Origin: Amycolatopsis lurida
GTDB taxonomy: Bacteria > Actinomycetota > Actinomycetes > Mycobacteriales > Pseudonocardiaceae
Length of the DNA: 64,000 nucleotides
NCBI RefSeq assembly: GCF_900105055.1
Contig: NZ_FNTA01000001.1
Span: 1-64,000 of the forward strand
Direction: 5' to 3'
The notes under the pieces are model-generated. The model saw only the letters and a program-made list of their open reading frames with translations. It ran no database searches and was not told the DNA's origin. Of the stretch, positions 36,479 through 44,590 are shown piece by piece. The stretch's first letter is position 1; the number at the start of each line of letters is the position of its first letter. The translations under genes were made by a program, and so were the position numbers.

Positions 36479-36530
36479 GGGGTCGTGAGTGATAAAGAGC
36501 GTTAGAACGACCATTACCACTCACGACCCC
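36479..36530. repeat. 52-base palindrome with conserved loop, copy 1
   Basis: GGGGTCGTGAGTG (36479-36491) pairs perfectly with CACTCACGACCCC (36518-36530). The 26-base loop includes AAAGAGCGTTAGAACGAC. It lies between the convergent surface-protein and Rid genes. An inverted near-copy, loop included, is at 61488-61538. Confidence 0.8.
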
Positions 36531-36540
36531 AGTGCGACCG

Positions 36541-36954
36541 TCACGCGGTCTTCGGTACCGCGATCAGCGCTTCGACCTCGACGACCAGCTCCGGCTTCGC
36601 CAGCGCCGCCACCACGATCAGCGACTGGGCAGGCCAGTCCGCTTCCGGATACCAGCGGGTGAAGGTCTCGCGCATCGCCGTGCGGAACCCGGCGAGGTGC
36701 TCGGTGCCGGAAAGCATGCTGAACACCTTGACCAGGTGTTCCGGTCCGCCGCCCGCGGCTTCGAGCAGCCGTTCGAGGTTGGCGAGCAACGCCCGGGTCT
36801 GGGATTCGGCGTCGGGTCCGGCGAGTTCGCCGTCCGGCCCGACGCCGATCTGGCCGGACACGACGACGAGTTCGTGATCGGCGGGGACGCGGACCAGATG
36901 GCTGTACGGGCCGATCGGCGCCGCCACGGTCTCCGGATTCCAGCGCTGGATCAT
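36541..36954 (-). CDS. RidA-family protein lacking the catalytic arginine
   Basis: The 137-residue protein is of the YjgF/YER057c/UK114 (Rid) family. ATG 36954 follows AAGGGGACC, while the longer frame to 37029 adds non-homologous residues. RidA deaminases hydrolyse 2-aminoacrylate-type imines using an Arg in a PARSC-like motif. Here that segment reads WPAQSLIVVAAL, with Gln (Q110) in place of Arg. The protein therefore probably belongs to a Rid subgroup without imine deaminase activity. It is monocistronic and divergent from the mycothiol-isomerase family gene. Confidence 0.9.
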   Translation of the reverse strand: MIQRWNPETVAAPIGPYSHLVRVPADHELVVVSGQIGVGPDGELAGPDAESQTRALLANLERLLEAAGGGPEHLVKVFSMLSGTEHLAGFRTAMRETFTRWYPEADWPAQSLIVVAALAKPELVVEVEALIAVPKTA

Positions 36955-37059
36955 CGGTCCCCTTCTCTCGTCCACTGAGGAAATCGTCTCCAAGGTACCG
37001 ATGATTCCGGGCCGCGCCGGGAGTCTCACCTTCGACGACGACTACTGGAGGGACTCCGG

Positions 37060-37710
37060 ATGCCGAATTCAGGAACGAAGACCGAGCTCTGGCCGCTGAT
37101 CCACGCCGAGCGGGCAGCACTGGCCAACGACCTCGCGGAGCTCACCGAGGAGCAATGGAGAACACCGTCGCTGTGCGAGGGGCTGACGGTACGCGAGGTG
37201 CTCGCGCATCTGACCTCGGCCGCGAGCCTCACCCCGCTGCGGTGGATGGCCGGTGTGGTCCGCTGCCGGTGGGATTTCGACAAGCAGGTCGCCATGCGGC
37301 TGGCCGAGCAGCTGGGGGACGACGGCGCCGAGACACTGGAGCGGTTCCGCGGCGTCGTCACCAGTACGACGAAACCGCCCCTGCCGAAGATGGCGATGCT
37401 CGGCGAGACGATCGTGCACGGCGAGGACATCCGCCACCCGCTCGGCATCCGCCGCGATCACCCGGTCGACGTCCTCACCGCGCTGGCCGGGTACTACCGA
37501 GGCTCGGACATGGTGGTGGTGGCGAAGGGACGCATCGGCGGGCTCCGGCTGCGAGCCACCGATGGCCCCTTCGCCACCGGGACCGGACCGCTCGTCTCGG
37601 GCACGACCTTGGCGCTGATCATGGCCATGACCGGACGGGCGGCCCACCTCGCCGAACTCGACGGCGACGGGGTCCCCATCCTGCGGAAGCGGGTCCTTCC
37701 TCAGGACTGA
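37060..37710 (+). CDS. Maleylpyruvate isomerase family mycothiol-dependent protein
   Basis: The 216-residue DinB-fold protein is of the MDMPI_N/TIGR03083 group. Likely metal-binding His residues are in VLAHLT and in ETIVHGEDIRHPLG, the usual spacing for the Zn site that holds mycothiol. The family includes mycothiol-dependent maleylpyruvate isomerase and bacillithiol/mycothiol transferases, mostly of unknown substrate. ATG 37060 follows GGAGGG. No gentisate pathway genes are near, so a detoxification role is as likely as isomerisation. It ends 10 bases into the convergent rhodanese gene. Confidence 0.85.
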   Translation: MPNSGTKTELWPLIHAERAALANDLAELTEEQWRTPSLCEGLTVREVLAHLTSAASLTPLRWMAGVVRCRWDFDKQVAMRLAEQLGDDGAETLERFRGVVTSTTKPPLPKMAMLGETIVHGEDIRHPLGIRRDHPVDVLTALAGYYRGSDMVVVAKGRIGGLRLRATDGPFATGTGPLVSGTTLALIMAMTGRAAHLAELDGDGVPILRKRVLPQD

Positions 37711-38030
37711 GACTCGAGGGGCAGGCCCGCGCCCGCCCAGTCCTCGATACCCTCCCGGTACTTGCGGACGTCGGTGTAGCCGAGGGCGGTGAGCCGGTCG
37801 GCGACCTGGCCGCTGTTCGGGCAGCCGGGGTTCGAGCAGTAAGTGACGATGGCGGCGCCGCGATCGAGCAGCACGGTCGCGGCGTGCGCGTCGACGTCGG
37901 CGAGGACCAGGGGAACGGCGCCGGGCAGATGCTGCTTGGCGTAGTACTCGCCACCCAGTGTGTCGACCACCGTCACGGTCTTCGCGTCGATCGCGGCCTT
38001 CAAATCATCACGGGTGACGAGTGCGGTCAT
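37701..38030 (-). CDS. Single-domain rhodanese-like sulfurtransferase
   Basis: The 109-residue rhodanese domain has its active-site loop in VTYCSNPGCPNSGQVAD; the first Cys is the usual persulfide carrier, and the second lies five residues on, as in thiosulfate:cyanide and redox-linked rhodaneses. ATG 38030 follows GGAGGT eight bases upstream. It is divergent from a TetR gene and shares a 14-base palindrome whose centre is a -10 box in both directions, so the TetR protein probably controls it. Substrates are not known. Confidence 0.9.
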   Translation of the reverse strand: MTALVTRDDLKAAIDAKTVTVVDTLGGEYYAKQHLPGAVPLVLADVDAHAATVLLDRGAAIVTYCSNPGCPNSGQVADRLTALGYTDVRKYREGIEDWAGAGLPLESQS

Positions 38031-38049
38031 GTCGCTACCTCCAGTTAAT

Positions 38050-38097
38050 CGGACTATAGTCCGGATGTGCCTCGCGACCATAACGGACCGCAGTCCG
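38050..38097. promoter_or_regulatory. Two TetR operators; the first contains -10 boxes on both strands
   Basis: CGGACTATAGTCCG (38050-38063) is a perfect palindrome. Its centre reads TATAGT on either strand: 38055-38060 on plus, six bases before the tetR GTG at 38067, and 38058-38053 on minus, 23 bases before the rhodanese ATG. A second site, CGGAC-CGCA-GTCCG (38084-38097), starts 34 bases further on, inside the tetR coding region. Confidence 0.6.
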
Positions 38098-38687
38098 CTT
38101 CTGCAACCTCCCTGGAATTCCTGTGTACGCCGCCGCTCAAGGAGCGCGCCGACGCCGCCCGCAATCGGGCCGCGATCCTGGACGCGGCGGCGGCGCTGTT
38201 CGCCGAGCACGGCGTCGAAGCGGTGTCGATGGATCAGGTGGCGGCGGCCGCCGGCGTGGGCAAGGGCACGCTCTTCCGCCGCTTCGGGGACAAGGCGGGG
38301 CTGGCCGTCGCCCTGCTGGACGCGCGGGAACGACGGCTCCAGGAAGGGATCCTGCACGGCCCGCCCCCGCTGGGCCCCGGAGCTTCGCCGGTCGAACGGC
38401 TCGTCGCCTTCGCCGACGCGTACGTCGATTACGTGCTCGAACACCTGCCACTGGTGCGGATGTCGGAGACCGCCGCGCCCGGGGCGCGCTACCGCATCGG
38501 GGCCTACCGGTTCTGGCACCGGCACGTCGCGCTCCTGCTCGACGGCACGCCCGACCCCGAGCACGCCGCGCACGCCCTGCTGGCCCCGCTCGCGGCCGAA
38601 CATCTGACCGCGTTGCTGCCGGAGCTGGGGGAGGACCGCGTCCGCGCCGGGATCACGCGCCTGTGGCGGCGGGCCGGATCCCAGTAG
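38067..38687 (+). CDS. TetR-family transcriptional regulator
   Basis: The 206-residue regulator has its HTH at about 28-75 (AEHGVEAVSMDQVAAAAGVGKGTLFRRFGDKAGL in two helices and turn) and a helical C-terminal domain. The GTG start at 38067 follows TATAGT by six bases, so the mRNA is probably leaderless. It is divergent from the rhodanese gene and probably represses both genes through the palindromes between and inside them. The ligand is unknown; the rhodanese neighbour hints at a sulfur or electrophile stress signal. Confidence 0.9.
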   Translation: MPRDHNGPQSASATSLEFLCTPPLKERADAARNRAAILDAAAALFAEHGVEAVSMDQVAAAAGVGKGTLFRRFGDKAGLAVALLDARERRLQEGILHGPPPLGPGASPVERLVAFADAYVDYVLEHLPLVRMSETAAPGARYRIGAYRFWHRHVALLLDGTPDPEHAAHALLAPLAAEHLTALLPELGEDRVRAGITRLWRRAGSQ

Positions 38688-38715
38688 GGTGTCGGCGAGA
38701 CCCGGGAGTGTGTCG

Positions 38716-39108
38716 ATGAGGGTGGAGAGCTGGAGGTACCGGACGGCCAGGCAGGCCGTGCCGGCGCTGCTCGCCGCCGTACTGACCGCGCTCGGCCTGT
38801 TCCTCGCGCTCCATACGGGCGGTTTCGCTTCGGCGGACGAGCCGCACGGGGCGAGCACGACGGTCGACTCCTCGGCCTCCAAGGCCGTCAATCCGGTGCG
38901 CGCCGCGGGCAGGCTGGCCGCCGAACCCGCGCTCCTGGGTGTGCACGGTCACGGTGACCTGCCTCTCTTCGGCACCGTCCCGCACGGACCGGCGTCCACG
39001 ACGCTGCTCCGCCTCAGCGAACTCCACGACGACGTCACCCCTCCTTCACGCGCGGCGAACCGCCTCGCGCTGGGGGATCGCGCTCCTCCTTTCCCGGCAG
39101 CCGTCTGA
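38716..39108 (+). CDS. Small membrane-anchored secreted protein
   Basis: I do not recognise this 130-residue protein. It has a cationic N-terminus, one hydrophobic helix (about 14-36, AVPALLAAVLTALGLFLALH) acting as signal or anchor, and an extracellular Ala/Pro/His-rich segment with GVHGHGDLPLFG. ATG 38716 is preferred over GTG 38689 because GGGAG lies seven bases upstream. It lies 57 bases ahead of the fused SecDF gene and may be co-transcribed with it. Confidence 0.6.
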   Translation: MRVESWRYRTARQAVPALLAAVLTALGLFLALHTGGFASADEPHGASTTVDSSASKAVNPVRAAGRLAAEPALLGVHGHGDLPLFGTVPHGPASTTLLRLSELHDDVTPPSRAANRLALGDRAPPFPAAV

Positions 39109-39165
39109 CGCTGACGGGCGCGCGTCCGCGTGCCCGAACCGGGAAACCCTTGAGGAGAAGACTTC

Positions 39166-41436
39166 GTGCCGCGCGAAACCGCGCGGCGAGGCATGACCGG
39201 GCGAGCCGTCGTCTCGCTGGTCGTCCTCGCCGCGACCGTGTACCTGTTGCTGACCACCGCCCCGCGCCTGGGGCTCGATCTGCGTGGTGGCACGCAGATC
39301 GTGCTGGAGACCAAGGATTCGCCCACCGTCACCGCCGACGCCCAGACCACCGACCGGACACTCGAGGTGCTGCGCCGCCGGGTCGACGCGCTCGGTGTCG
39401 CCGAGCCGATGCTCGCCCGCTCCGGTGACAACCGGATCATCGTCGAACTGCCCGGCGTGCGGGATCCGCGTGAGGCCGTCGAGGTGATCGGCCGCACCGC
39501 GCAGCTGTCCTTCCATCCCGTGCTCGCCACCGCTTCAGGCGACTCCCGTGTCCTCAACGACGAGAGCGGGCAGCCGATCACGCTGGGGCCCGCCGCGCTG
39601 ACCGGCGAAGGCGTCGACGAGGCACTCTCGTCGGTCGATTCCCAAGGCGGCGGCTGGCTCGTCTCCGTCGACTTCAAAGGCGACGCCGGCCGTGCCTGGG
39701 AGCGGCTGACCGGGCAGGCCGCCTGCTCACCGCCGGGTGATCCGGCGAGGCGGGTGGCGATCGCGCTCGACGACAAGGTGATCTCGTCGCCGCAGGTGAG
39801 CCCACAGGTCGCCTGCGGGGTCGGGATCGTCGGCGGGAGCACGCAGATCACCGGGCGGTTCTCGCCGGCCGAAGCCAAGGATCTGGCGCTGCTGATCAAC
39901 GCCGGCGCGCTGCCGACACCGGTCGAGATCATCGAGCAGCGGACCGTCGGGCCCACCCTCGGCGCGGCGGCCATCGACGCCAGCGCCCGTGCCGCCGTGA
40001 TCGGCCTGGCACTGACCGCGCTTTTCCTGCTCGCGGTGTATCGCCTGGCCGGGCTGATCGCCGTCGGCGCACTCGTGGCGTACGCCGCCGTGTCCTATGC
40101 CGCGCTGCTCGCCGTCGGCGCGACACTGACCTTGCCGGGCCTCGCCGGCTTCGTCCTGGCGATCGGCATGGCCGTCGACGCGACCGTGCTCGTCTTCGAA
40201 AGGGCGAGAGAAGAACACTCCGTCAAACAGGGAGGTTCGCTGCCGCGGTCGGTCAGCCGCGGGTTCAGTGGCGCGTTGTCGGCGATCGTCGACTCGAACG
40301 TGACCACCCTGCTCGCCGCGGGGCTGCTGTTCTGGCTGGCGTCCGGCCCGGTGCGCGGATTCGGGGTGACGCTGTCCATCGGCGTCGTCGTGGCGTTGTT
40401 CATCTCGCTCGTGCTCACGCGTTGGCTGCTGCACCTCACGATGCGAGGCGTGGTCGCGCGCAAACCGCGGCTGTCCGGGCTCACCCACGAGGGCCGGGTC
40501 CGGCGGTGGGTGAACCGCCGTGATCCGGGATTCCTCGGGAAACCCCGCCGCTGGCTGATGGTCGCGGGCGCGGTCGTCATCGCCGCGATCGCGGGACTGT
40601 TCGTGGCAGGCCCGAACCTCGGCGTCGAGTTCACCGGCGGCAGGGTCATCGAATACAGCACCTCGGCGCCCGCCGACGTCGAGCGGGTCCGGGACGCGGT
40701 CTCCGAAGCCGGATTCCCTCGCGCCGTCGTGCAGACGTCCGGGGAAAAGGGCATCTCCGTCCGCACCGAACCGATCGACGAGGACGCCACCGAACGGATC
40801 CGGACCGCCGTCGCCGGGGTCGCGGGCGACGCGACCGAGATCCGCGACGAGCAGATCGGCCCGAGCCTCGGCGCCGAACTGCGCACCAAGGCGGTGCTCG
40901 CGCTCGGCCTCGCGGTGCTGGCGCAGCTGATCTACCTGGCGGTGCGGTTCGACTGGCGGCTCGGTGTGGCCACGGTGGCCGCGCTCGCGCAGGACGTCCT
41001 GATCATCCTCGGGATCTTCGCCTGGCTGGGCAAGTCCATGGACGGTGTCTTCCTCGCCGCGCTGCTGACGGTGATCGGCTACTCGGTCAACGACTCGGTG
41101 GTGGTCTTCGACCGGGTGCGGGAGGTACGGGGGCAACGCCGCAAAGAGCCGTTCTCGCGGGTCGTCGGCACGGCGGTCCTGCAGACGCTGCCGAGGACGA
41201 TCAACACCGGGATCGGGGTGCTGTTCGTCCTCGGGGCCCTGCTGTTCCTCGGGGACGGCTCGCTGGCCGACTTCGCCCTCGCGCTCCTGCTCGGTCTCGT
41301 CGCGGGCACAGTGTCCACAGTGGCCACTGCCGGTCCCGTCGCGATCCTGCTCGACAAGCGGTGGCCCGGCGCCGGACGTCCCGTCCGGAAGGCGTCGCCC
41401 GCACGACAGCGGGACGACAACGGCGCGGTGGTGTGA
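39166..41436 (+). CDS. secDF: Fused SecDF protein-export factor
   Basis: The 756-residue SecD-SecF fusion has SecD with TM1, LGLDLRGG, the P1 domain and five more helices ending near 430, then SecF with its first helix, GVEFTGG and five helices. The proton-relay Asp residues are in GMAVDATVLVFERARE and GYSVNDSVVVFDRVRE. SecDF pulls exported proteins from SecYEG using the proton gradient. Actinomycetes usually carry separate secD and secF near ruvB, so this fused copy is probably an accessory paralogue. GTG 39166 follows TTGAGGAGAAG. It fits an island rich in secreted proteins. Confidence 0.9.
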   Translation: MPRETARRGMTGRAVVSLVVLAATVYLLLTTAPRLGLDLRGGTQIVLETKDSPTVTADAQTTDRTLEVLRRRVDALGVAEPMLARSGDNRIIVELPGVRDPREAVEVIGRTAQLSFHPVLATASGDSRVLNDESGQPITLGPAALTGEGVDEALSSVDSQGGGWLVSVDFKGDAGRAWERLTGQAACSPPGDPARRVAIALDDKVISSPQVSPQVACGVGIVGGSTQITGRFSPAEAKDLALLINAGALPTPVEIIEQRTVGPTLGAAAIDASARAAVIGLALTALFLLAVYRLAGLIAVGALVAYAAVSYAALLAVGATLTLPGLAGFVLAIGMAVDATVLVFERAREEHSVKQGGSLPRSVSRGFSGALSAIVDSNVTTLLAAGLLFWLASGPVRGFGVTLSIGVVVALFISLVLTRWLLHLTMRGVVARKPRLSGLTHEGRVRRWVNRRDPGFLGKPRRWLMVAGAVVIAAIAGLFVAGPNLGVEFTGGRVIEYSTSAPADVERVRDAVSEAGFPRAVVQTSGEKGISVRTEPIDEDATERIRTAVAGVAGDATEIRDEQIGPSLGAELRTKAVLALGLAVLAQLIYLAVRFDWRLGVATVAALAQDVLIILGIFAWLGKSMDGVFLAALLTVIGYSVNDSVVVFDRVREVRGQRRKEPFSRVVGTAVLQTLPRTINTGIGVLFVLGALLFLGDGSLADFALALLLGLVAGTVSTVATAGPVAILLDKRWPGAGRPVRKASPARQRDDNGAVV

Positions 41437-41527
41437 TCGACGTTCCTTTGTGGACCGCCGCACTCGGTCCGGCCTCTAAGCTCGTTCCCGGTGGCAGGGG
41501 AGTCCACCGGGAACGAGGGACGGGGAG

Positions 41528-42715
41528 ATGATCCAGAGCGTGCTCGTCGGCGCGGTCGTCGTGCTGGCTTGGACGATGACGGCGGCGCGGCTGGAGCGGT
41601 GGCAGATCACCGCGCCGATGGCGATGGTCGCGGCCGGGCTGGCGATCGGGTTCAGCACCCGCAACGATCTCGGCAACGGGCTCAACACCGAGATCGCGCT
41701 CAACGCGGCGGAACTGATCCTCGCGCTGCTGCTGTTCGTGGACGCCACCGCGGTCAAGGGCGGCTATCTCGGCCACGACGCCAAGACCGCGGTGCGCCTG
41801 CTGCTGATCGCGCTGCCGCTGACCATCCTGATCGTCATGGGTGTCGGCCTGCTGGCGCTGCCGGGCCTCGGCTGGGCCGCGGTCCTGTTGATCGCCTGCG
41901 TCATCGCCCCGACGGACTTCGCGCCGGCGACGTCCGTGGTGCACGACGTCCGGGTGCCCGAACGCGTGCGGCATTTGCTGAACGTCGAGAGCGGCTACAA
42001 CGACGGCGTCGTCGCCCCGGTGTTCATCTTCGCGCTCACCCTCGCGGGGAGCCACCACCAGGCGAACACGCCGGGCGAGGCGTTGCAGACCGCGATCCCG
42101 GCGGCGTTGCTGGCCGTGCTGGCGGGCTCCGTCATCGGTGCGGTGGCCGCGGTGGCGATGAACGTGACGGCCAAGCACGGCTGGTCGACCCGGCATTCCG
42201 CGCGGGTCGCGGCGGTCGCCCTGCCGCTGCTGACCTACACCGCCGCCGTCGCGATCGGTGGTAACGGCTTCGTCGCCGCGTTCATCTGCGGGATCGCCTA
42301 CAAGACCGCGCGGCACCCCGGCGAAGACGAAGTCGGGCTCGCTGAGGACGTCAGTTCGCTGTGCGGGCTGCTGATGTGGTTCGTCTTCGGCAGTACCGCG
42401 GTGCTGGTGCTGTCCTTCGGCCTCACCTGGGGCATCGTGCTCGTCAGTGTCGTGGCACTGACCGTCGCGCGGCTGATCCCGGTGCTGCTCACCTTGCTGC
42501 GGACGGACTTCCGGTGGCGGGACCGGCTGACCATCGGCCTGCTGGCCCCGCGTGGCGCGGCGTCGATCGTGTTCGGCCTGCTCGCCTTCAACTCACTCGA
42601 CGGGGACGCGGCGGACGTCGCGTTGAGCGTCATGGCGGTGACCGTGCTGCTGAGCGTCGCCGCGCACGGTGTCGGGGCCTCGGCGTTCCTGAACCGCAAG
42701 TCGAAGAGACACTGA
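41528..42715 (+). CDS. CPA1-type cation:proton antiporter
   Basis: The 395-residue membrane protein has about 12 helices and NhaP-type motifs: ALLLFVDATAVKGG, APTDFAPATSVVHD and NVESGYNDGVVAP. It would exchange Na+ or K+ for H+ across the cytoplasmic membrane. The family's TNDP/TDPV-like core is TDFAP here. It follows secDF by 91 bases in the same direction but probably has its own promoter. A small PH-like protein gene converges on it. Confidence 0.9.
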   Translation: MIQSVLVGAVVVLAWTMTAARLERWQITAPMAMVAAGLAIGFSTRNDLGNGLNTEIALNAAELILALLLFVDATAVKGGYLGHDAKTAVRLLLIALPLTILIVMGVGLLALPGLGWAAVLLIACVIAPTDFAPATSVVHDVRVPERVRHLLNVESGYNDGVVAPVFIFALTLAGSHHQANTPGEALQTAIPAALLAVLAGSVIGAVAAVAMNVTAKHGWSTRHSARVAAVALPLLTYTAAVAIGGNGFVAAFICGIAYKTARHPGEDEVGLAEDVSSLCGLLMWFVFGSTAVLVLSFGLTWGIVLVSVVALTVARLIPVLLTLLRTDFRWRDRLTIGLLAPRGAASIVFGLLAFNSLDGDAADVALSVMAVTVLLSVAAHGVGASAFLNRKSKRH

Positions 42716-42724
42716 TCCCGCTGG

Positions 42725-43039
42725 TCAGCCGTTCATCGCCTTCCGGATGGCCGCCTCCAGCTCTTTCACGTGCTTGGAATTCATGCCGCCGTAGGTGAAG
42801 GTGTTCATGTCGACCTTGTCGGCGTACATGGGCACGTCTTCGACGATCGTCTTGGACGCCCCGTTCACTTCGAAGACGAGCATTCCCGGTTTGAACGCCG
42901 TCGGCGGGATGTTCTTGATACCGCTGATCTTCTCGACGGTGAACGTGTGCTTCTTGTAGTTGAGTCCTTTGACCGCGGCCTTGATCGTGACCGTCCGGCC
43001 GCTGAAGCTGATGGAACGGCGTCTGGCGTGGATGTGCAC
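42725..43039 (-). CDS. Small PH-like (DUF4429-type) protein
   Basis: The 104-residue protein is predicted to be mostly beta strand with a C-terminal helix: ISFSGRTVTIKA, FTVEKISGIKNIP, LVFEVNG, TFTYGG, then KHVKELEAAIRKAM. The pattern resembles actinobacterial DUF4429/bacterial-PH proteins, which are often membrane-associated, but the match is weak. GTG 43039 follows AGGGGAGGG; ATG 43069 would add ten poor residues. It is convergent with the antiporter and downstream of the duplicated-domain membrane protein on the same strand. Confidence 0.7.
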   Translation of the reverse strand: MHIHARRRSISFSGRTVTIKAAVKGLNYKKHTFTVEKISGIKNIPPTAFKPGMLVFEVNGASKTIVEDVPMYADKVDMNTFTYGGMNSKHVKELEAAIRKAMNG

Positions 43040-43122
43040 GAACCCTCCCCTGGGCGCGAAAGAAGGCACTCTAGGAGAGTGGAATCGGGGGGAGCGGGCG
43101 TCGTTTCCGAACCGTTATCGGC

Positions 43123-44430
43123 TCAGCCGCCCGCCGTCTCCACGTCGTCCACGGTCAGGTCGTACGGCGCGGCACTGGTCCACAACGCCTCCGCCTCGCC
43201 GAGGAAGGTCCGGTACGCCGCGCCGTCCGCGGGCTGCAGCACGAACTTCGGCTCACCCGCGGCCTGGTAGGTGTAGTACTCGGCGAACAGCGCGGTGCCG
43301 GTGACGATCGCTCCCGTGGCGACGGGGTGCGCGACGAGCCGGACCGTGAGGTCGCCACCGGTCGAGCGTTTCAGTTCGGCCAGCACCCGCAGCGTGTGGA
43401 GGACCCGCTCTCGCGCGCTTTCCGGAGACTGCACGGCGTAGTACCGGGAGGCCGCTGTGCCGATCGCGGGCGAATGCGGGTCGATCAGCACGAACCGGAT
43501 CTTGGCGCCGGCCCGCAACCGTTCTTCGAGTTGGCCGTAACCGTTGTTCACCAGGGTGTTGCGGGCCATCCCGGTGATCAGGAGTTCGCTCGTGCCGTCG
43601 ATCGCCTCGGCGAGGGCGGGGCCGAAGTCCTCGCTGAACACCGGGCGGCGCGCCCGCGCGACCTGGTCCGCGGGGGACAGCGGCCAGGGTGTGCCGTCCT
43701 CCCACAGCCGTTCCGCCTCGCCGGCGAAGTGCCGGTACCAGGGAGCGTCCTTCGGTTCCACTGTGAACACCGGCGCGGCCTCACCACTCGGCCGGTATTC
43801 GTAGTGCTGCACGCAGATCAGGCCCCGTTTGCCGGAGACGTCGAGACAGTTGAAACCCGCGGACGGGATCCGCGACGACACCCGGATCTCCAGCCTGCCG
43901 CCGGTCCTGCTCTTCAAGGACGTCAGCTCGTCCAGGGTCGCCAGGATCCGTTGCCGCAGCCGCCCCTGTCCGAGACCCTGGGAGATCCGGCGATCGGCGA
44001 TGGCGACGAGCTCTTCGTCGGTCGGATCCAGCACCAGCACCCGGATCCGTCCGTCCGATTCGAGGATCGACCGGATGTCACTGCGCATCCCCTGCACGGT
44101 CCGGGTCATCGAATGGCCGACGAGCAGGATGTCGAACGCCGCCGCACGCCGGGAGATGAGATCAGCGGGGAATTCCGGTTCGAAGAACGACGCCGGGCCA
44201 CCCCGGTTGGAGTCGCGGACCTGTTCGGTCAGCCGCCGCGAGCGGATCTGGGAGAAGGCGAGCAGGGCCAGCAACGCCGTCACCACGGACGAAAGCGTTT
44301 TGACGTCCGAGATCCCGGTCGCGCCGAGGACGGTGAACGCCAGTGCGACGGTGCCCAGTACGTACAGATCCAGGTTGTCGTCGGTGATCACGCGCGCCAG
44401 CGATCGCCGGATCCGTCCACGCTCCGCCAC
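43123..44430 (-). CDS. Two-helix membrane protein with duplicated DUF5919/PLD-like domain
   Basis: The 435-residue protein has two N-terminal membrane helices (about 22-65) and then two copies of the same domain of about 165 residues (about 95-260 and 278-430). Each copy has a LLVGHSMTRTV/LLITGMARNTLVN strand, RVLVLDPTDEE/RFVLIDPHSPA, a helix ending in an ELxSLKxRTGGxLEVR-like segment, a YEYR/YYTYQ strand, F(T/V)(V/L)xP, and a final YRxFxGEAExLW helix. This resembles DUF5919, a phospholipase D-like fold without HKD residues. GTG 44430 follows GAGGGGG. A sensory or signalling role is plausible; I cannot assign one. Confidence 0.8.
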   Translation of the reverse strand: MAERGRIRRSLARVITDDNLDLYVLGTVALAFTVLGATGISDVKTLSSVVTALLALLAFSQIRSRRLTEQVRDSNRGGPASFFEPEFPADLISRRAAAFDILLVGHSMTRTVQGMRSDIRSILESDGRIRVLVLDPTDEELVAIADRRISQGLGQGRLRQRILATLDELTSLKSRTGGRLEIRVSSRIPSAGFNCLDVSGKRGLICVQHYEYRPSGEAAPVFTVEPKDAPWYRHFAGEAERLWEDGTPWPLSPADQVARARRPVFSEDFGPALAEAIDGTSELLITGMARNTLVNNGYGQLEERLRAGAKIRFVLIDPHSPAIGTAASRYYAVQSPESARERVLHTLRVLAELKRSTGGDLTVRLVAHPVATGAIVTGTALFAEYYTYQAAGEPKFVLQPADGAAYRTFLGEAEALWTSAAPYDLTVDDVETAGG

Positions 44431-44556
44431 TGAACCCCCTCGTCGCCGGTTCCGTGGACACGGTATCGGCCGGAGCCCTGGCGTGTCCTGGATTCCTGAC
44501 ATCGATGGCATCGCCGAACCAAGCGATACGAAGCCATTTGGCTCAATCGTTTGTCT

Positions 44557-44590
44557 GGTCCAGTCCAGTTATGTCTACTAACGTAGAGGG
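44557..44590 (+). promoter_or_regulatory. LysR promoter with GGTCCAGTCCA site
   Basis: GGTCCAGTCCA (44557-44567) recurs exactly at 45596-45606, upstream of the protease gene. TAACGT (44579-44584) lies six bases before ATG 44591 and fits a leaderless -10 box. AGCC-ATTT-GGCT lies just upstream. Confidence 0.4.
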
